Of a stretch of 57,689 nt of DNA, positions 42,118 through 51,953 are shown in pieces. Numbering within the stretch: position 1 is the stretch's first letter; every line of letters begins with the position of its first letter. A program made the position numbers and the translations under genes. The notes beneath the pieces were generated by a model. The model saw only the letters and a program-made list of their open reading frames with translations, was not told the DNA's origin and ran no database searches. The stretch spans positions 1 to 57,689 of the forward strand of contig CAMCOD010000012.1 in assembly GCA_945876435.1 (NCBI GenBank), read 5' to 3'. The stretch comes from an uncultured Clostridia bacterium (GTDB lineage Bacteria; Bacillota; Clostridia; Oscillospirales; Ruminococcaceae).

Positions 42118-44290
42118 GTTGATTGCTGCAATCAAAGAGAGCAACCGTCCCTATGATGTGGACAAAATTACAAAAGCGTACAAGTGGGCTGACCAATCCC
42201 ACGAAGGTCAGATGAGAAAATCCGGCGAACCTTATATCATCCATCCCATCGCAGTGGCGGTGATCCTGATCGATCTGGGCATGGACACCGATACGGTTTG
42301 CGCCGGTTTGCTCCACGATGTGGTGGAGGATACGGACACCACCGTGGAAGCGCTGAAAAAGGAATTCGGCAGCGATGTGGCGCTGATGGTGGACGGCGTC
42401 ACCAAGCTGACCAAGCTGAATTTTTCCACCAAAGAGGAAACACAGGCGGAAAATGTCCGCAAAATGCTGCTGGCCATGGCCAAGGATATCCGGGTCATTA
42501 TCATCAAGCTGGCCGACCGGCTCCACAATATGCGGACGGCTCAGTTCTGGAGCGAGCAGAAGCGGCGGGATAAGTCCCAGGAAACCATGGAGGTCTACGC
42601 TCCGCTGGCTCACCGGCTGGGTATCCGCACCATCAAGGAGGAATTGGAGGATCTGTCCATCCGCAACCTGGACCCCTACGGCTACGCGGAGATCGAGGAG
42701 CTGCTGGAGTTCCGCAAGGAGGAGCGGCAGGACTTTCTGGATCAGATCAAAGAGAAGATCAGTGCCCGCTTTGCCGGGGAAAACATTGATATTTCCATCT
42801 CCGGCCGGGTAAAAAGCGTCTACGGCATCTACCGGAAGATGTATATGCAGGGCCGCAGCTTTGACGAAATTTATGATGTTTACGCGGTGCGGATTTTTGT
42901 AAAGACCATTTTCGAGTGTTACGGGGTTCTGGGCGTGGTGCACGATATGTTCACCCCGATCCCCAACCGGTTCAAGGATTATATTTCCACCCCGAAGGCC
43001 AACGGCTACCAGTCTTTGCACACCACGGTGCTGGATAAGGCGGGAATTCCCTTCGAAATCCAGATCCGCACCTGGGATATGCACTATACGGCGGAATACG
43101 GTATCGCCGCGCACTGGAAGTACAAGTCCGGCATCGCCGGGAAGGATAATATGGAGGAGCGCCTGGCCTGGATCCGGCAGCTTCTGGAGGCCCAGCAGAC
43201 CTCCGGCGACGCTCAGGACATCCTTCAGGGCATCAAATCCGACATCGCGCCGGAGGAGATCTTCGTCTTTACCCCGAAGGGTGACGTGATCAACCTGCCG
43301 GCAGGCTCTACAGTCATCGACTTTGCTTACGCTATCCATACGGCGGTGGGCAACCGGATGACCGGCGCTAAAGTGGACGGGCGCATGGTTTCTCTGGACT
43401 TCAAGCTGGATACGGGCATGATCTGTGAGATCATCACCACCAACGCGCAGGGCAAGGGCCCAAGCCGGGACTGGTTGAAGATCGTCCGCACCAGCTCCGC
43501 CCGCACCAAGATCCGCGCCTGGTTCAAAAAGGAGCGGCGGGAGGAAAACATCGAACAGGGCCGCGCCGAGCTGGAGCGGGAGTTTAAGCGGAATCTGATC
43601 AATATTCCCGACGGGGAGCTGGACAGCTTTGTGCTCAGTCAGGCAAAACGGCAGCGGATGAACAGCGCCGATGAGTTTTACGCCGCTATCGGCTACGGCG
43701 GTGTGCAGCTTTCCCGCCTGATGCCCCGGATGAAGGAGGACTTCCTGAAGCAGTACCGCAACGAGGAAGAGGAAGAAAAGGCGAAAAAAGCCCTTGCGCA
43801 GGCCAAAGTTCAGGCGGCGAAAAAGCCGAAAAAGCCGACCAGCGGCGTGATCGTGGAAGGCGAGGAAAACTGTCTGGTGAAGTTCGCCAAATGCTGCAAC
43901 CCGCTGCCCGGCGACGAGATCATCGGCTTCGTTACCAGGGGTTACGGGGTTTCCATCCACAAAAAAGACTGCGTCAATGTTCTGAACAGCGACGAAGAGA
44001 GCAAAAAACGCTGGGTCAAAGCCCAGTGGGCCAACAGCGTCAACGAAAAATTCAAATCCACAGTGGAAATTTACGCGGCCAGCCGGGATTCTCTGCTGGC
44101 GGACGTGAGCATCATGCTCAGCAATATGCACATCCCGATCCACGCGCTCTCCGCACGGGAGCTGCCGGACCACAGCTCGGTGATCCAGATCAATGTGGAG
44201 GTCAACGATGTGGGACAGCTGAGCTATCTGATCAACAGTCTGTCCAATATTAAGGGCGTCAGCGACGTTCACCGTCTGGCTGCCCAGTAA
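42101..44290 (+). CDS. rel: Bifunctional (p)ppGpp synthetase/hydrolase Rel
   Basis: A 729-residue stringent-response enzyme. Order: HD hydrolase domain ([23 protein letters not shown]), synthetase domain ([39 protein letters not shown]), TGS domain ([31 protein letters not shown]), zinc-finger-like [10 protein letters not shown] segment, and C-terminal ACT domain. Both catalytic halves are intact, so it likely makes and degrades (p)ppGpp. GTG at 42101 is preferred because GGCGG lies eight bases upstream; GTG 42092 is an alternative. It is co-transcribed with recJ and dtd. Confidence 0.97.
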   Translation: MHTFDELIAAIKESNRPYDVDKITKAYKWADQSHEGQMRKSGEPYIIHPIAVAVILIDLGMDTDTVCAGLLHDVVEDTDTTVEALKKEFGSDVALMVDGVTKLTKLNFSTKEETQAENVRKMLLAMAKDIRVIIIKLADRLHNMRTAQFWSEQKRRDKSQETMEVYAPLAHRLGIRTIKEELEDLSIRNLDPYGYAEIEELLEFRKEERQDFLDQIKEKISARFAGENIDISISGRVKSVYGIYRKMYMQGRSFDEIYDVYAVRIFVKTIFECYGVLGVVHDMFTPIPNRFKDYISTPKANGYQSLHTTVLDKAGIPFEIQIRTWDMHYTAEYGIAAHWKYKSGIAGKDNMEERLAWIRQLLEAQQTSGDAQDILQGIKSDIAPEEIFVFTPKGDVINLPAGSTVIDFAYAIHTAVGNRMTGAKVDGRMVSLDFKLDTGMICEIITTNAQGKGPSRDWLKIVRTSSARTKIRAWFKKERREENIEQGRAELEREFKRNLINIPDGELDSFVLSQAKRQRMNSADEFYAAIGYGGVQLSRLMPRMKEDFLKQYRNEEEEEKAKKALAQAKVQAAKKPKKPTSGVIVEGEENCLVKFAKCCNPLPGDEIIGFVTRGYGVSIHKKDCVNVLNSDEESKKRWVKAQWANSVNEKFKSTVEIYAASRDSLLADVSIMLSNMHIPIHALSARELPDHSSVIQINVEVNDVGQLSYLINSLSNIKGVSDVHRLAAQ

Positions 44291-44316
44291 AACAGAAAAA
44301 CAGAAAGGATGGTTGC

Positions 44317-44778
44317 ATGAGAGCACTGATTCAGCGGGTCCGCCATGCCAGCGTGACGGTGGAGGGGGAGCTGATCTCCAAAACCGGGGAAGGACTGCTG
44401 ATCCTTTTGGGGGTCGGGCCTCAGGATACCGAGAAGGAAGCGGATTTTCTGGCGGAAAAATGCGCCAATCTGCGGATTTTTAACGACGAAAACGGGAAAA
44501 TGAACCGGTCTTTGCTGGATGTGAAGGGGGACGCGCTGGTGGTGAGCCAGTTTACCCTTTACGCCGACTGCAAAAAGGGCCGCCGGCCCGCCTTTGTGGG
44601 GGCAGCCGGCCCGGAACAGGCCAACCGGCTTTACGAATACTTTAAAAGCCAGATGGAACAGAAGGAGATCGGCGCTGTCGGCCACGGGATTTTCGGCGCG
44701 GACATGAAGGTTGAACTGCTCAACGACGGTCCGGTGACCATTCTGCTGGATACGGATGAGATCATGGCGAAAAAATAG
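44317..44778 (+). CDS. dtd: D-aminoacyl-tRNA deacylase
   Basis: A 153-residue homodimeric enzyme that removes D-amino acids from tRNA. It starts [18 protein letters not shown] and has the catalytic SQFTLYAD and the GP-containing [13 protein letters not shown]. The usual GRRPSF is GRRPAF here, a mild variant. It follows rel, the normal Firmicutes order rel-dtd. AAAGGATGG precedes the ATG. Confidence 0.97.
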   Translation: MRALIQRVRHASVTVEGELISKTGEGLLILLGVGPQDTEKEADFLAEKCANLRIFNDENGKMNRSLLDVKGDALVVSQFTLYADCKKGRRPAFVGAAGPEQANRLYEYFKSQMEQKEIGAVGHGIFGADMKVELLNDGPVTILLDTDEIMAKK

Positions 44779-44839
44779 GCGTTTCAGCGGATTTTTTGAA
44801 AGATTCACAAAAAAATGTAACACTTAATTCATACAGTTA

Positions 44840-44848
44840 TGCTATAAT
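44840..44848 (+). promoter_or_regulatory. Extended -10 promoter for the MBL hydrolase gene
   Basis: TGCTATAAT is a consensus extended -10; no good -35 is visible 17 bases upstream. The ATG is 29 bases further. Confidence 0.65.
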
Positions 44849-44877
44849 CAGGATACAGGATAAGGAGGCCAAAACCC

Positions 44878-45507
44878 ATGAATATTGAAGTGCTTCACGT
44901 TGGCCCTTTGGGCACCAACTGCTACGTTGTCTGGGATGACAACAACACCTGCGCCGTAGTAGACTGCGGCGGGCAGGCGGAGAAGGTGGCAGAGTTCATC
45001 GAGGAAAAACATCTCACCCCCACCCATATGCTGCTGACCCACGGTCACGGCGACCATATCGGGGGCGTGGAGGGCTTCCTCAAGCTCTACCCGCAGGTGA
45101 AGGTGGCCATGGCTCCGGAGGATCTGGAAATGATCAGCGACCGGCAGAAAAGCATGGCGGAGCCCTGCGGCTGTGAACAGAGCGTATTCACGCCGGACAT
45201 TCTGGTGAAGGAGGGCGACGTGATCAAGGTGGGGGACATGGATTTCCATGTGCTGAAAACCCCGGGCCACACCGAAGGCGGTGTGACCTACATCAAGGGC
45301 AATATGATGTTCACCGGCGACACGCTGTTCCAGGGCAGCATGGGCCGCACCGACCTGTACGGCGGCAGCGAGGAGAAAATGATGGCTTCTCTGCGCCGTT
45401 TGGGCCAGATCGAGGGCTATTATGTGGTGCTTCCCGGCCATGGAATGGCTTCCAATCTGGAGGATGAAAGAAGGGCCAATCCCTTTATCCGTCAGGCCTT
45501 AAAATAG
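44878..45507 (+). CDS. MBL-fold metallo-hydrolase (glyoxalase II-like)
   Basis: A 209-residue metallo-beta-lactamase-fold enzyme. The metal motif is LTHGHGDHIGG, with further ligands in TPGHTEGG, FTGDTLF and LPGHG, matching the YcbL/YqgX type-II glyoxalase-like subgroup. Physiological substrate unknown. AAGGAGG lies upstream. HemZ follows 26 bases after its stop, the B. subtilis yqgX-like gene commonly near dtd/rel in Firmicutes. Confidence 0.93.
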   Translation: MNIEVLHVGPLGTNCYVVWDDNNTCAVVDCGGQAEKVAEFIEEKHLTPTHMLLTHGHGDHIGGVEGFLKLYPQVKVAMAPEDLEMISDRQKSMAEPCGCEQSVFTPDILVKEGDVIKVGDMDFHVLKTPGHTEGGVTYIKGNMMFTGDTLFQGSMGRTDLYGGSEEKMMASLRRLGQIEGYYVVLPGHGMASNLEDERRANPFIRQALK

Positions 45508-45533
45508 AGGGCGATTCATGGAGGTGAGGACAG

Positions 45534-47045
45534 GTGTATCTGATCAATATCGGCCACGACCTTCGCTATGAGGTGGAATGTGCCGCCATGCTGTTCTTCC
45601 CGGGGGAACAACTGATCACCACCGATGATCTGGACAAGATGGATGCGGGTGACTACATCCTGACGGTGCTGGAGGAGGAGGGTGACAGCGTTTTTCTCTT
45701 TGCCGGCGTCTACGTCAACGGTCAAAAGGGCCAGAAATACCGGGTCATTGGCCCGGAGATCCGGGATAAGCACGACGAGTGTGAGCGGCTGCTGGCTTAT
45801 ATGATGGCGGAGCTCCTGGAACCGATCACCGGCATCAAGCCGGGCTGGGGCATCCTGACCGGTGTGCGCCCGGTGAAGCTGTTCCACCGCCGTCTGGACC
45901 GGGGCATGAGCCCGGAGGAGACCGCCAGGGAGTTTTCCCAGCGTTTCCGGGTGTCGGAGCAGAAAATCGACCTTGCGCTGCGGACTGCGGCTTTGGAAGG
46001 GCCGATTCTGAAGGAAACCAACTGGAACGAATACAGCCTGTATGTGTCCATCCCCTTCTGTCCCAGCCGCTGCCACTACTGCTCCTTTGTGAGCCAGTCC
46101 ATTGCCAGCTCAAGGGCCAAGGAATTGATCCCTCAGTATGTGCCTCTGCTCTGTGAGGAGCTGCGGCGCACCGGAGAAATCATGAAGGAGGCCGGACTGC
46201 GGCTGTCCACCGTCTATTTCGGGGGCGGAACCCCAACGACCCTTACGGCGGAGCAGCTTGACGCGGTCTGCCAAGCGGTGGATGAGAATTTTGACCGCTC
46301 CGCCTGCCGGGAATACACCGTGGAGGCGGGACGTCCCGACACCATCGACCGGGAAAAGCTGCTGGTGCTGAAAAAACATGGGGTTGGGCGCATCAGCATC
46401 AACCCCCAGACCTTTAACGATGCGGTTTTGCGGGGCGTGGGCCGCAAACATACGGCTCAGGACTGCATCGACGCCTATTATCTGGCCCGAGAAGTGGGCT
46501 TTGACTGCATCAATATGGATCTGATCGCCGGGCTGCCCGGTGATACGGTGGAGAGCTTTCAGCATACCATAGAACAGGTCATCGCTCTGGCGCCGGAAAA
46601 TGTGACGGTACATACCCTTTCCATCAAGCGCTCCGCCGACTACGGCGGGGATACCGCCAAAGCAAGAGAAAATGCCCAGTCGGTGGAAAGCATGGTGAAT
46701 TATGCCCAGCAGCGCCTGCTGCAGGAGGGCTGGAACCCTTATTATCTTTACAAGCAGCGCAACACTCTGGGCAATCTGGAGAATGTGGGCTACTGTAAGC
46801 CGGGCTTTGAGAGCCGCTACAATATCTATATCATGGATGAGACCCACAGCATCGCCGCCTGCGGCGGAGGCGGCGTCAGCAAGCTGATCAACCGCAGCAA
46901 CGGCAATTTGAGCCGTGTGGCCAACTATAAATATCCGTTTGAGTATGTCAGCCGCTTTGACGAGATCCTCCGACGGAAAGAGAAAGTGAGGAGGTTCTTT
47001 GAGGAAGATCATGCCCTTCCGCTACGGAAGGATACAGAAAGATGA
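45534..47045 (+). CDS. hemZ: Coproporphyrinogen dehydrogenase HemZ-type radical SAM protein
   Basis: A 503-residue radical SAM protein. The cluster-binding motif is SIPFCPSRCHYCSFVS, followed by YFGGGTPTTLTAEQLD and the HemN-like GRISINPQTFNDAVLRGVGR. The ~155-residue N-terminal domain (ILTGVRPVKLFHR) is special to HemZ. It is a predicted oxygen-independent coproporphyrinogen III oxidase, but no other haem genes are near and many Clostridia carrying it lack haem synthesis, so its real role is open. GTG 45534 has GGAGGTGAGG upstream. It overlaps the next gene by about 35 bases. Confidence 0.94.
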   Translation: MYLINIGHDLRYEVECAAMLFFPGEQLITTDDLDKMDAGDYILTVLEEEGDSVFLFAGVYVNGQKGQKYRVIGPEIRDKHDECERLLAYMMAELLEPITGIKPGWGILTGVRPVKLFHRRLDRGMSPEETAREFSQRFRVSEQKIDLALRTAALEGPILKETNWNEYSLYVSIPFCPSRCHYCSFVSQSIASSRAKELIPQYVPLLCEELRRTGEIMKEAGLRLSTVYFGGGTPTTLTAEQLDAVCQAVDENFDRSACREYTVEAGRPDTIDREKLLVLKKHGVGRISINPQTFNDAVLRGVGRKHTAQDCIDAYYLAREVGFDCINMDLIAGLPGDTVESFQHTIEQVIALAPENVTVHTLSIKRSADYGGDTAKARENAQSVESMVNYAQQRLLQEGWNPYYLYKQRNTLGNLENVGYCKPGFESRYNIYIMDETHSIAACGGGGVSKLINRSNGNLSRVANYKYPFEYVSRFDEILRRKEKVRRFFEEDHALPLRKDTER

Positions 47046-47955
47046 TGTAAACCAGCTGGCAACGGAAAATTACTTCGCGCTGATCGCCCAGGCGGAGCAT
47101 TTCTTCGAGGAACAACTGGACGCTGTGGCCGATAACATGGAGGACAGCCGGGGACTGCAGGTGATCTGCCTGGCCGGACCCTCCAGCTCCGGAAAAACCA
47201 CCACTGCCCACATGCTGCGGCAGCGGTTTATTGCCCGGGGAAGAGATTCCCGGGTGATCTCGCTGGATGATTTTTATCTCAGCGAGGAGGAAAGCCCTCG
47301 CCGGGCGGACGGCACGCCGGATTTTGAAACGGTGGAAGCTTTGGATATCCCCTGCATCAACCATTGTATTCAGGAATTGCAGGAAACGGGACGGACGATG
47401 ATCCCGAGCTTTGATTTTCACACCCATGCCCGGGAGGAACAGTGGCGGGAGATCCTCTGCGGGGAGGATGACATTATAATTTTGGAAGGGCTGCACGCCC
47501 TGAATCCCCGGCTCACCGGCATGGCCGACGAAAGCCGCATTACCCGCATCTACGTCAGTGCCAGAAGCAAGTTTGTGGACGGGGAGGAGGAGATCCTCTC
47601 GCCCAAAGAGATCCGTCTGATGCGCCGCATGGTCCGGGACGTGGCCCAGCGCAGCACAGAGCCGGAAAAAACCATCAAAATGTGGGAGAAGGTCTGCGAA
47701 GGGGAACGGCTTTACATCGATCCCTACCGGGATAGCGCCCGCTTTAAAATAGACAGCACCATGGACTATGAACCCTGCATCTTCCGCAGCTATCTGGAGC
47801 CTTTTATGTGCCGGGCGGTGATCATGGAGGAGGAGGAACGGCAGGTGCTGGTGGAATTGTGGAATAAACTGATCTGTTTCCGGGAGATTGTGGACAGCGC
47901 GGCCATTCCGAAGGACAGCGTGATCCGTGAATTTATCGGGAAGGATCGGGAATAA
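47011..47955 (+). CDS. Uridine kinase-like nucleoside kinase (P-loop)
   Basis: A 314-residue P-loop kinase. Walker A is LAGPSSSGKTTTAHML, with ISLDDFYLSEEES and IILEGLHALNPRL as in uridine kinase/phosphoribulokinase enzymes. It is longer than Udk and lacks the TGS/threonyl-tRNA synthetase-like N-terminal domain of some related Clostridia proteins; only ~50 extra residues precede the P-loop. The start may be ATG 47011 or TTG 46999; both have purine-rich sites. It overlaps hemZ, indicating coupled translation. Substrate not proven. Confidence 0.88.
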   Translation: MPFRYGRIQKDDVNQLATENYFALIAQAEHFFEEQLDAVADNMEDSRGLQVICLAGPSSSGKTTTAHMLRQRFIARGRDSRVISLDDFYLSEEESPRRADGTPDFETVEALDIPCINHCIQELQETGRTMIPSFDFHTHAREEQWREILCGEDDIIILEGLHALNPRLTGMADESRITRIYVSARSKFVDGEEEILSPKEIRLMRRMVRDVAQRSTEPEKTIKMWEKVCEGERLYIDPYRDSARFKIDSTMDYEPCIFRSYLEPFMCRAVIMEEEERQVLVELWNKLICFREIVDSAAIPKDSVIREFIGKDRE

Positions 47956-47984
47956 ATAAGAATACGATCACAGGAGGAACGACA

Positions 47985-48605
47985 ATGAACGATTTCAACG
48001 CGATTTTGAGCAAAATGAAAAGCTGGGCCAATGCTGCCGGCAAAAAGACCGAAGAAGTAGTGGAGGCCTCCAAGCTGAAGCTGCAGATCGTTTCCCTCAA
48101 CGGTGAGATCTCCAAAGCGTACGAGGAGCTGGGGTCTCTGGTTTACCATGCCGCCAAGAAAAATGAGACCATCGGCGAAGAGATGGACGCTGCCATGGAC
48201 AAAATCGACAGCCTGCTGGAGAAGCTGCAGGAGCTGGAGAGCAAGGTGGGCGAGATTAAGAAGGTGCGCACCTGCTCCAACTGCGGCGCCTCCTGCCCCA
48301 CAGACGCCCGTTTCTGCAGCCGCTGCGGCATGATCCTTGCGGCTATGGTTCCGGAAACCAGCGGCGGGGAAGAGGACGACTGCCAGTGCGAGTGCAAATG
48401 TGACTGCGGCTGCGAAAACAGCGAAAACTGTGAATGTGAATGCCACAGCGACGACGAGGGCAACTGCTGCTGCGAATGTCACAACGACGAGGGCTGCCAC
48501 TGCGAGTGTCAGTGCCAGCCGGAGGAGGAAGGCGGCTGCCACTGTGACTGTAACTGTGACTGCGGCTGTGAGAGCGAAGAAAGCGAAGAAAAAACCGAAG
48601 AATAG
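47985..48605 (+). CDS. Coiled-coil zinc-ribbon protein with extreme cysteine-rich acidic tail
   Basis: A 206-residue soluble protein in three parts. Residues 1-95 are helical (SKMKSWANAAGKKTEEVVEA; MDKIDSLLEKLQELESKVGE). Residues ~97-118 form a zinc ribbon (CSNCGASCPTDARFCSRCG). Residues ~131-206 are a tail with 23 cysteines in 76 residues arranged as CxC repeats such as CQCECKCDCGC, mixed with Asp, Glu and His. Total cysteines 28. The tail looks like a metallothionein, whereas the front resembles zinc-ribbon scaffold proteins. No family name is known to me. CAGGAGGAAC is upstream. A metal-storage or sensor role is inference. Confidence 0.85.
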   Translation: MNDFNAILSKMKSWANAAGKKTEEVVEASKLKLQIVSLNGEISKAYEELGSLVYHAAKKNETIGEEMDAAMDKIDSLLEKLQELESKVGEIKKVRTCSNCGASCPTDARFCSRCGMILAAMVPETSGGEEDDCQCECKCDCGCENSENCECECHSDDEGNCCCECHNDEGCHCECQCQPEEEGGCHCDCNCDCGCESEESEEKTEE

Positions 48606-48619
48606 GCCCTGAACCGATG

Positions 48620-48649
48620 CCGGCGGGAGTTATCTCCCGCCGGTTTTTT
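48620..48649 (+). terminator. Strong terminator after the zinc-ribbon protein gene
   Basis: CCGGCGGGAG and CTCCCGCCGG form a 10-bp stem with a four-base loop, followed by TTTTTT. Confidence 0.96.
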
Positions 48650-48768
48650 GTTCCATACGGTTTCTGTTTTGGAAGCAGCGGAAAAGGAATTGGAGGAGTT
48701 TTGGTCGGGAAAAAGGATTATTTTGCACAGATTCTTGCCAAACAGGTGGAAAATTCACAGAATTCGTC

Positions 48769-48797
48769 TTGCGTTTCGGACAAAAGCCTTTTATAAT
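48769..48797 (+). promoter_or_regulatory. Promoter for the SpoVB-like gene
   Basis: TTGCGT and TATAAT are separated by 17 bases, leaving a leader of about 80 bases. Confidence 0.78.
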
Positions 48798-48880
48798 CAT
48801 AACGGTTGCATTTTTGCCGATAATAAACGCATATTTCTTCATAAAGACGGTTTGCTACGGCCATGCAGGAAGGTGAATCA

Positions 48881-50629
48881 ATGGCGAGAAAACGAAAAAA
48901 ATCCCGACAGAGCTACTTGCAGGGCGCGCTGATCCTGATGATGGGGACTCTCATTGTCAAGGTGGTCAGCCTGCTCTTTAAAATTCCCATTACGAACATG
49001 CTGTCTGAGGCAGCCATGTCCTATTTTGAGAACGCTTACACGTTCTTTACCCTGTTTTCCACGTTGGCGACGGCCGGTTTTCCGGTGGCGATCTCCAAAA
49101 TCGTGGCCGAATACCAGGTGGCGGGGCGCTACCGGGATACCAAGAAGCTGCTGCGAATGTGCTGCCTGCTGTTTTTGGGCACCGGATTGCTGTTCACGCT
49201 GCTGATGTTCCTGGGGGCGGGCTGGTTCTCCCAGATCATCAACAATCCCGGCGCGGCGCTGTCCATCATGGCGCTGTCCCCGGCGGTATTTTTCCTGTGC
49301 ATGATGTCCGCGTTCCGGGGCTATTATCAGGGGCTGCGGAACATGGTGCCTACCGCCACATCCCAGGTGATCGAGGCTGTGGTGAAGATGTTCTGCGGGG
49401 TACTCTTTACTTACGGGGCGCTCACTTACTGCAAAAATGAGTTCGCGGTCCACGGGACGGTTCTGGGAAAGGCCTACGCCACGGAAGCGGCCGCCGAGCT
49501 GGTGATTTATCAGATCGGTTCCGCGGCGGCGCTCACCGGCGTTGTGGTCAGCACCGCTGCCGGCTTCCTTTTCCTCGCTCTGCGGCACAAGCTGGTGGGC
49601 GACGGCATCGAAATGAAGCAGATCCTGGCGGCGCCGGAGCCGGCAGGTGGGCGGCAGATGCTGAAATATGTGATGGAGCTGGCGATCCCCATCTGTTTGG
49701 GCTCGCTGGCGCTGAATCTGACCTCCATTATCGACATGACCACCGTGCTGGGGCGGCTGTCCCATGTTATGGAGAAGGCGCCGGAGGTGGTGCGGGCCAT
49801 GTACGGCAGCGCCATCCCGGCGGACATGGAGGATCAGCTGGTTCCGGCGCATCTGTACGGGGCTTACACCAGCATCGCCGTTACCATTTCCAACATTGTG
49901 CCTTCGGCTACCACTGGTTTCGGCATCAGCGCTCTGCCTATGGTGTCTGACGCCTGGGCGCGGCGGGACCGCCGGGAGATCAAACGCTCCATTCAGATGG
50001 TCCTGCGGATCACCAGCCTGGTTTGTGTGCCGGCGGGAATTGGCATTTGGATGCTGGCAGACCCGATCTGCCGTCTGTTCTTCAACAAGCCCATGGGCAT
50101 CGCCATTGCCGCGCCGATTCTGCGGGTGCTGGGGCTGGCCAGCATTTTTATCTCCCTGACCACCACTTTGAACAGCCTGCTTCAGGCCATCGGACGGGTT
50201 TCCGTGCCGGTAAGGCTGGTGGTGGTTGGAGGCGTGGTGAAGCTGATCCTGAACTTCACGCTGGTGGGCATACCGGAGATCAATCTGCAGGCGGTTGGAT
50301 ACGGAACGCTGATCTGCTACATTATTATCACCCTGCTGAGCATGTATGTGGTCAGCCAGGTGGCCCATGTGCGGCTGAATATTTGGCAGCTTCTGGCAAA
50401 ACCAACCCTTGCCGCATTGGCCTGCGGCTTTACCGCCGCCATCTCCTATGATCTGATCTCCTCGGTCTGGGAGAGCCGCTACAGCGTGATCCCGGCGGTG
50501 TGTCTGGGGGCGCTGGTATACGCTTTGGGCATTCTTTTGCTGAAAGCGGTGAAAAAAGAGGATATTCTTATGCTTCCAAAGGGCGAAAAAGTGGTAAAAA
50601 TACTTGAAAAATGCTCCTTGATAGGGTAA
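48881..50629 (+). CDS. SpoVB/YabM-like polysaccharide flippase (MATE/MVF superfamily)
   Basis: A 582-residue membrane protein with about 14 predicted helices. The N-terminus QGALILMMGTLIVKVVSLLFK and MCCLLFLGTGLLFTLL ... SAFRGYYQGLRNMVPTATSQ are typical of SpoVB and YabM, which move lipid-linked cell-wall or polysaccharide precursors across the membrane. It is followed by mazG as in the yabM-yabN order of Bacillus, so it is probably the YabM/SpoVB orthologue. ATG 48881 has GGAAGGTGA upstream. Confidence 0.93.
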   Translation: MARKRKKSRQSYLQGALILMMGTLIVKVVSLLFKIPITNMLSEAAMSYFENAYTFFTLFSTLATAGFPVAISKIVAEYQVAGRYRDTKKLLRMCCLLFLGTGLLFTLLMFLGAGWFSQIINNPGAALSIMALSPAVFFLCMMSAFRGYYQGLRNMVPTATSQVIEAVVKMFCGVLFTYGALTYCKNEFAVHGTVLGKAYATEAAAELVIYQIGSAAALTGVVVSTAAGFLFLALRHKLVGDGIEMKQILAAPEPAGGRQMLKYVMELAIPICLGSLALNLTSIIDMTTVLGRLSHVMEKAPEVVRAMYGSAIPADMEDQLVPAHLYGAYTSIAVTISNIVPSATTGFGISALPMVSDAWARRDRREIKRSIQMVLRITSLVCVPAGIGIWMLADPICRLFFNKPMGIAIAAPILRVLGLASIFISLTTTLNSLLQAIGRVSVPVRLVVVGGVVKLILNFTLVGIPEINLQAVGYGTLICYIIITLLSMYVVSQVAHVRLNIWQLLAKPTLAALACGFTAAISYDLISSVWESRYSVIPAVCLGALVYALGILLLKAVKKEDILMLPKGEKVVKILEKCSLIG

Positions 50630-50632
50630 TAT
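50604..50632 (+). promoter_or_regulatory. Promoter for mazG inside the end of the flippase gene
   Basis: TTGAAA and TAATAT are separated by 17 bases; an overlapping TATAAT at 50634-50639 is an alternative -10. Confidence 0.6.
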
Positions 50633-50668
50633 ATATAATGCTGTTACGGAACAAGGAGGAAGCTGGAT

Positions 50669-51484
50669 ATGAGTATTCAATATCCTGAAAAGGAATCCTA
50701 TAACGTGGAGGATCTGCTGCACATTGTGGAGCTGCTTCGTAGCGAGGAGGGCTGTCCCTGGGATCGTGTGCAGACCCATGAATCCATCCGCCAGGATTTG
50801 CTGGAGGAAACCTATGAAGCCGCGGAGGCCATCGACCGGAAGGATACGGAGCTTCTGAAAGAGGAGCTGGGCGATGTGCTGCTGCAGGTGGTGTTCCACT
50901 CCCGTATGGAGGAGGAACAGGGGAACTTTGATTTCGGGCAGGTTTGCGACGGCATCTGCCGCAAGTTGCTGCTGCGCCATCCCCATGTTTTTTCCAATGT
51001 GAAGGTGGGCTCGGAGGAAGAGCTGATGAGCAATTGGGAAAAAATCAAGCAGCAATCCAAGGGCCAGACCACCCAGGCCGAAGCAGTGAAAAGCGTTCCC
51101 AAAACCTTCCCGGCGCTGATGCGGGCGCAGAAGGTGCAGAAGCGGGCCGCCAAAGCCGGCTTTGATTATCCGGACGCCCTGTGGGCCATGGATGATGTGG
51201 AGGACGCGCTGGATCAGCTGCAGGAGGCTATGGAGGAACAGGATGCTGCCGGCTGCGAAAAGGAGCTGGGGGATGTGTTCTTCTCTCTGGTGAATGTGGC
51301 GCGGAAGCTGTCCCTGGACGGGGAGCAGGCACTGAATCAGGCCACCGAGCGTTATATCCGCCGCTTTGAGCAGGTGGAACGGCTGGCCGGGGAACAGGGC
51401 ATCCAAATGGACCCGGAGATGACCGGGGTGCAGATGGACCTGTGGAACGAGGCCAAGGAAACAGAGCCGGACAGCGAAAAATAA
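50669..51484 (+). CDS. mazG: Nucleoside triphosphate pyrophosphohydrolase MazG
   Basis: A 271-residue protein with two tandem MazG domains. The EExxE...ExxD metal motifs are in QDLLEETYEAAEAID ... EELGDVLLQVVFHSR and again in EEQDAAGCEKELGDVFFSLVNVARKL. It removes non-canonical nucleoside triphosphates and affects ppGpp levels. Unlike B. subtilis YabN it lacks the N-terminal tetrapyrrole methylase-like domain. AAGGAGGAAG lies upstream. Confidence 0.97.
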   Translation: MSIQYPEKESYNVEDLLHIVELLRSEEGCPWDRVQTHESIRQDLLEETYEAAEAIDRKDTELLKEELGDVLLQVVFHSRMEEEQGNFDFGQVCDGICRKLLLRHPHVFSNVKVGSEEELMSNWEKIKQQSKGQTTQAEAVKSVPKTFPALMRAQKVQKRAAKAGFDYPDALWAMDDVEDALDQLQEAMEEQDAAGCEKELGDVFFSLVNVARKLSLDGEQALNQATERYIRRFEQVERLAGEQGIQMDPEMTGVQMDLWNEAKETEPDSEK

Positions 51485-51559
51485 AGCGAAATTCAGTACG
51501 ATGCGAGCAAAAGCGCAAGTACGGTATGATGAAAAGCAAAAAATTGGAGGATATGTATT

Positions 51560-51835
51560 ATGACCAAAGCAGACCTGATCAACGCAGTTGCACAGAAAAC
51601 CCAGTTGTCCAAGAAGGACAGCGATAAAGCAGTAGCCGCTGTACTGGACGCCATCACCGAGACGCTCGCCGCAGGCGAAAAAGTATCTCTGGTAGGCTTC
51701 GGTACCTTCGAGGTAAAGGAACGGGCTGAGCGGGAAGGCATCAACCCAAGAACCAAAGAAAAAATCGTGATTCCTGCATCCAAACTGCCATCTTTCAAAG
51801 CCGGTAAAGCGCTGAAAGAGGAAGTTTCCAAGTAA
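51560..51835 (+). CDS. hup: HU family DNA-binding protein
   Basis: A 91-residue nucleoid protein. It starts [20 protein letters not shown], contains [28 protein letters not shown] with the Pro that intercalates DNA, and ends [22 protein letters not shown] precedes the ATG. It lies between mazG and rqcP, the conserved Firmicutes order. Confidence 0.99.
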   Translation: MTKADLINAVAQKTQLSKKDSDKAVAAVLDAITETLAAGEKVSLVGFGTFEVKERAEREGINPRTKEKIVIPASKLPSFKAGKALKEEVSK

Positions 51836-51872
51836 GATCGGTCAAGAGCGGGAAAAACTCTTTGGAAAGTTT

Positions 51873-51901
51873 CAGCCGGGCCTTCGCGTCCGGCTTTCTT
51901 T
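51873..51901 (+). terminator. Terminator after hup
   Basis: AGCCGG pairs with CCGGCT around GCCTTCGCGT, followed by TTCTTTCTG. It is weaker than others here and may allow read-through to rqcP. Confidence 0.7.
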
Positions 51902-51953
51902 CTGCTTTTTCCCAGTGCCGCGTGCAGGAATTGTCCCGAAAGGAGCAAATTGT

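Noticed and set aside
41972-44326. Long open frame antisense to rel
   Set aside because: It mirrors the third-codon bias of rel, has no ribosome-binding site, and its protein is low in conserved motifs; the sense strand encodes a complete Rel.
48878-51406. Very long open frame antisense to the flippase and mazG
   Set aside because: His/Gln-rich composition typical of a reverse-complement artefact of a GC-biased gene; the sense genes are certain.
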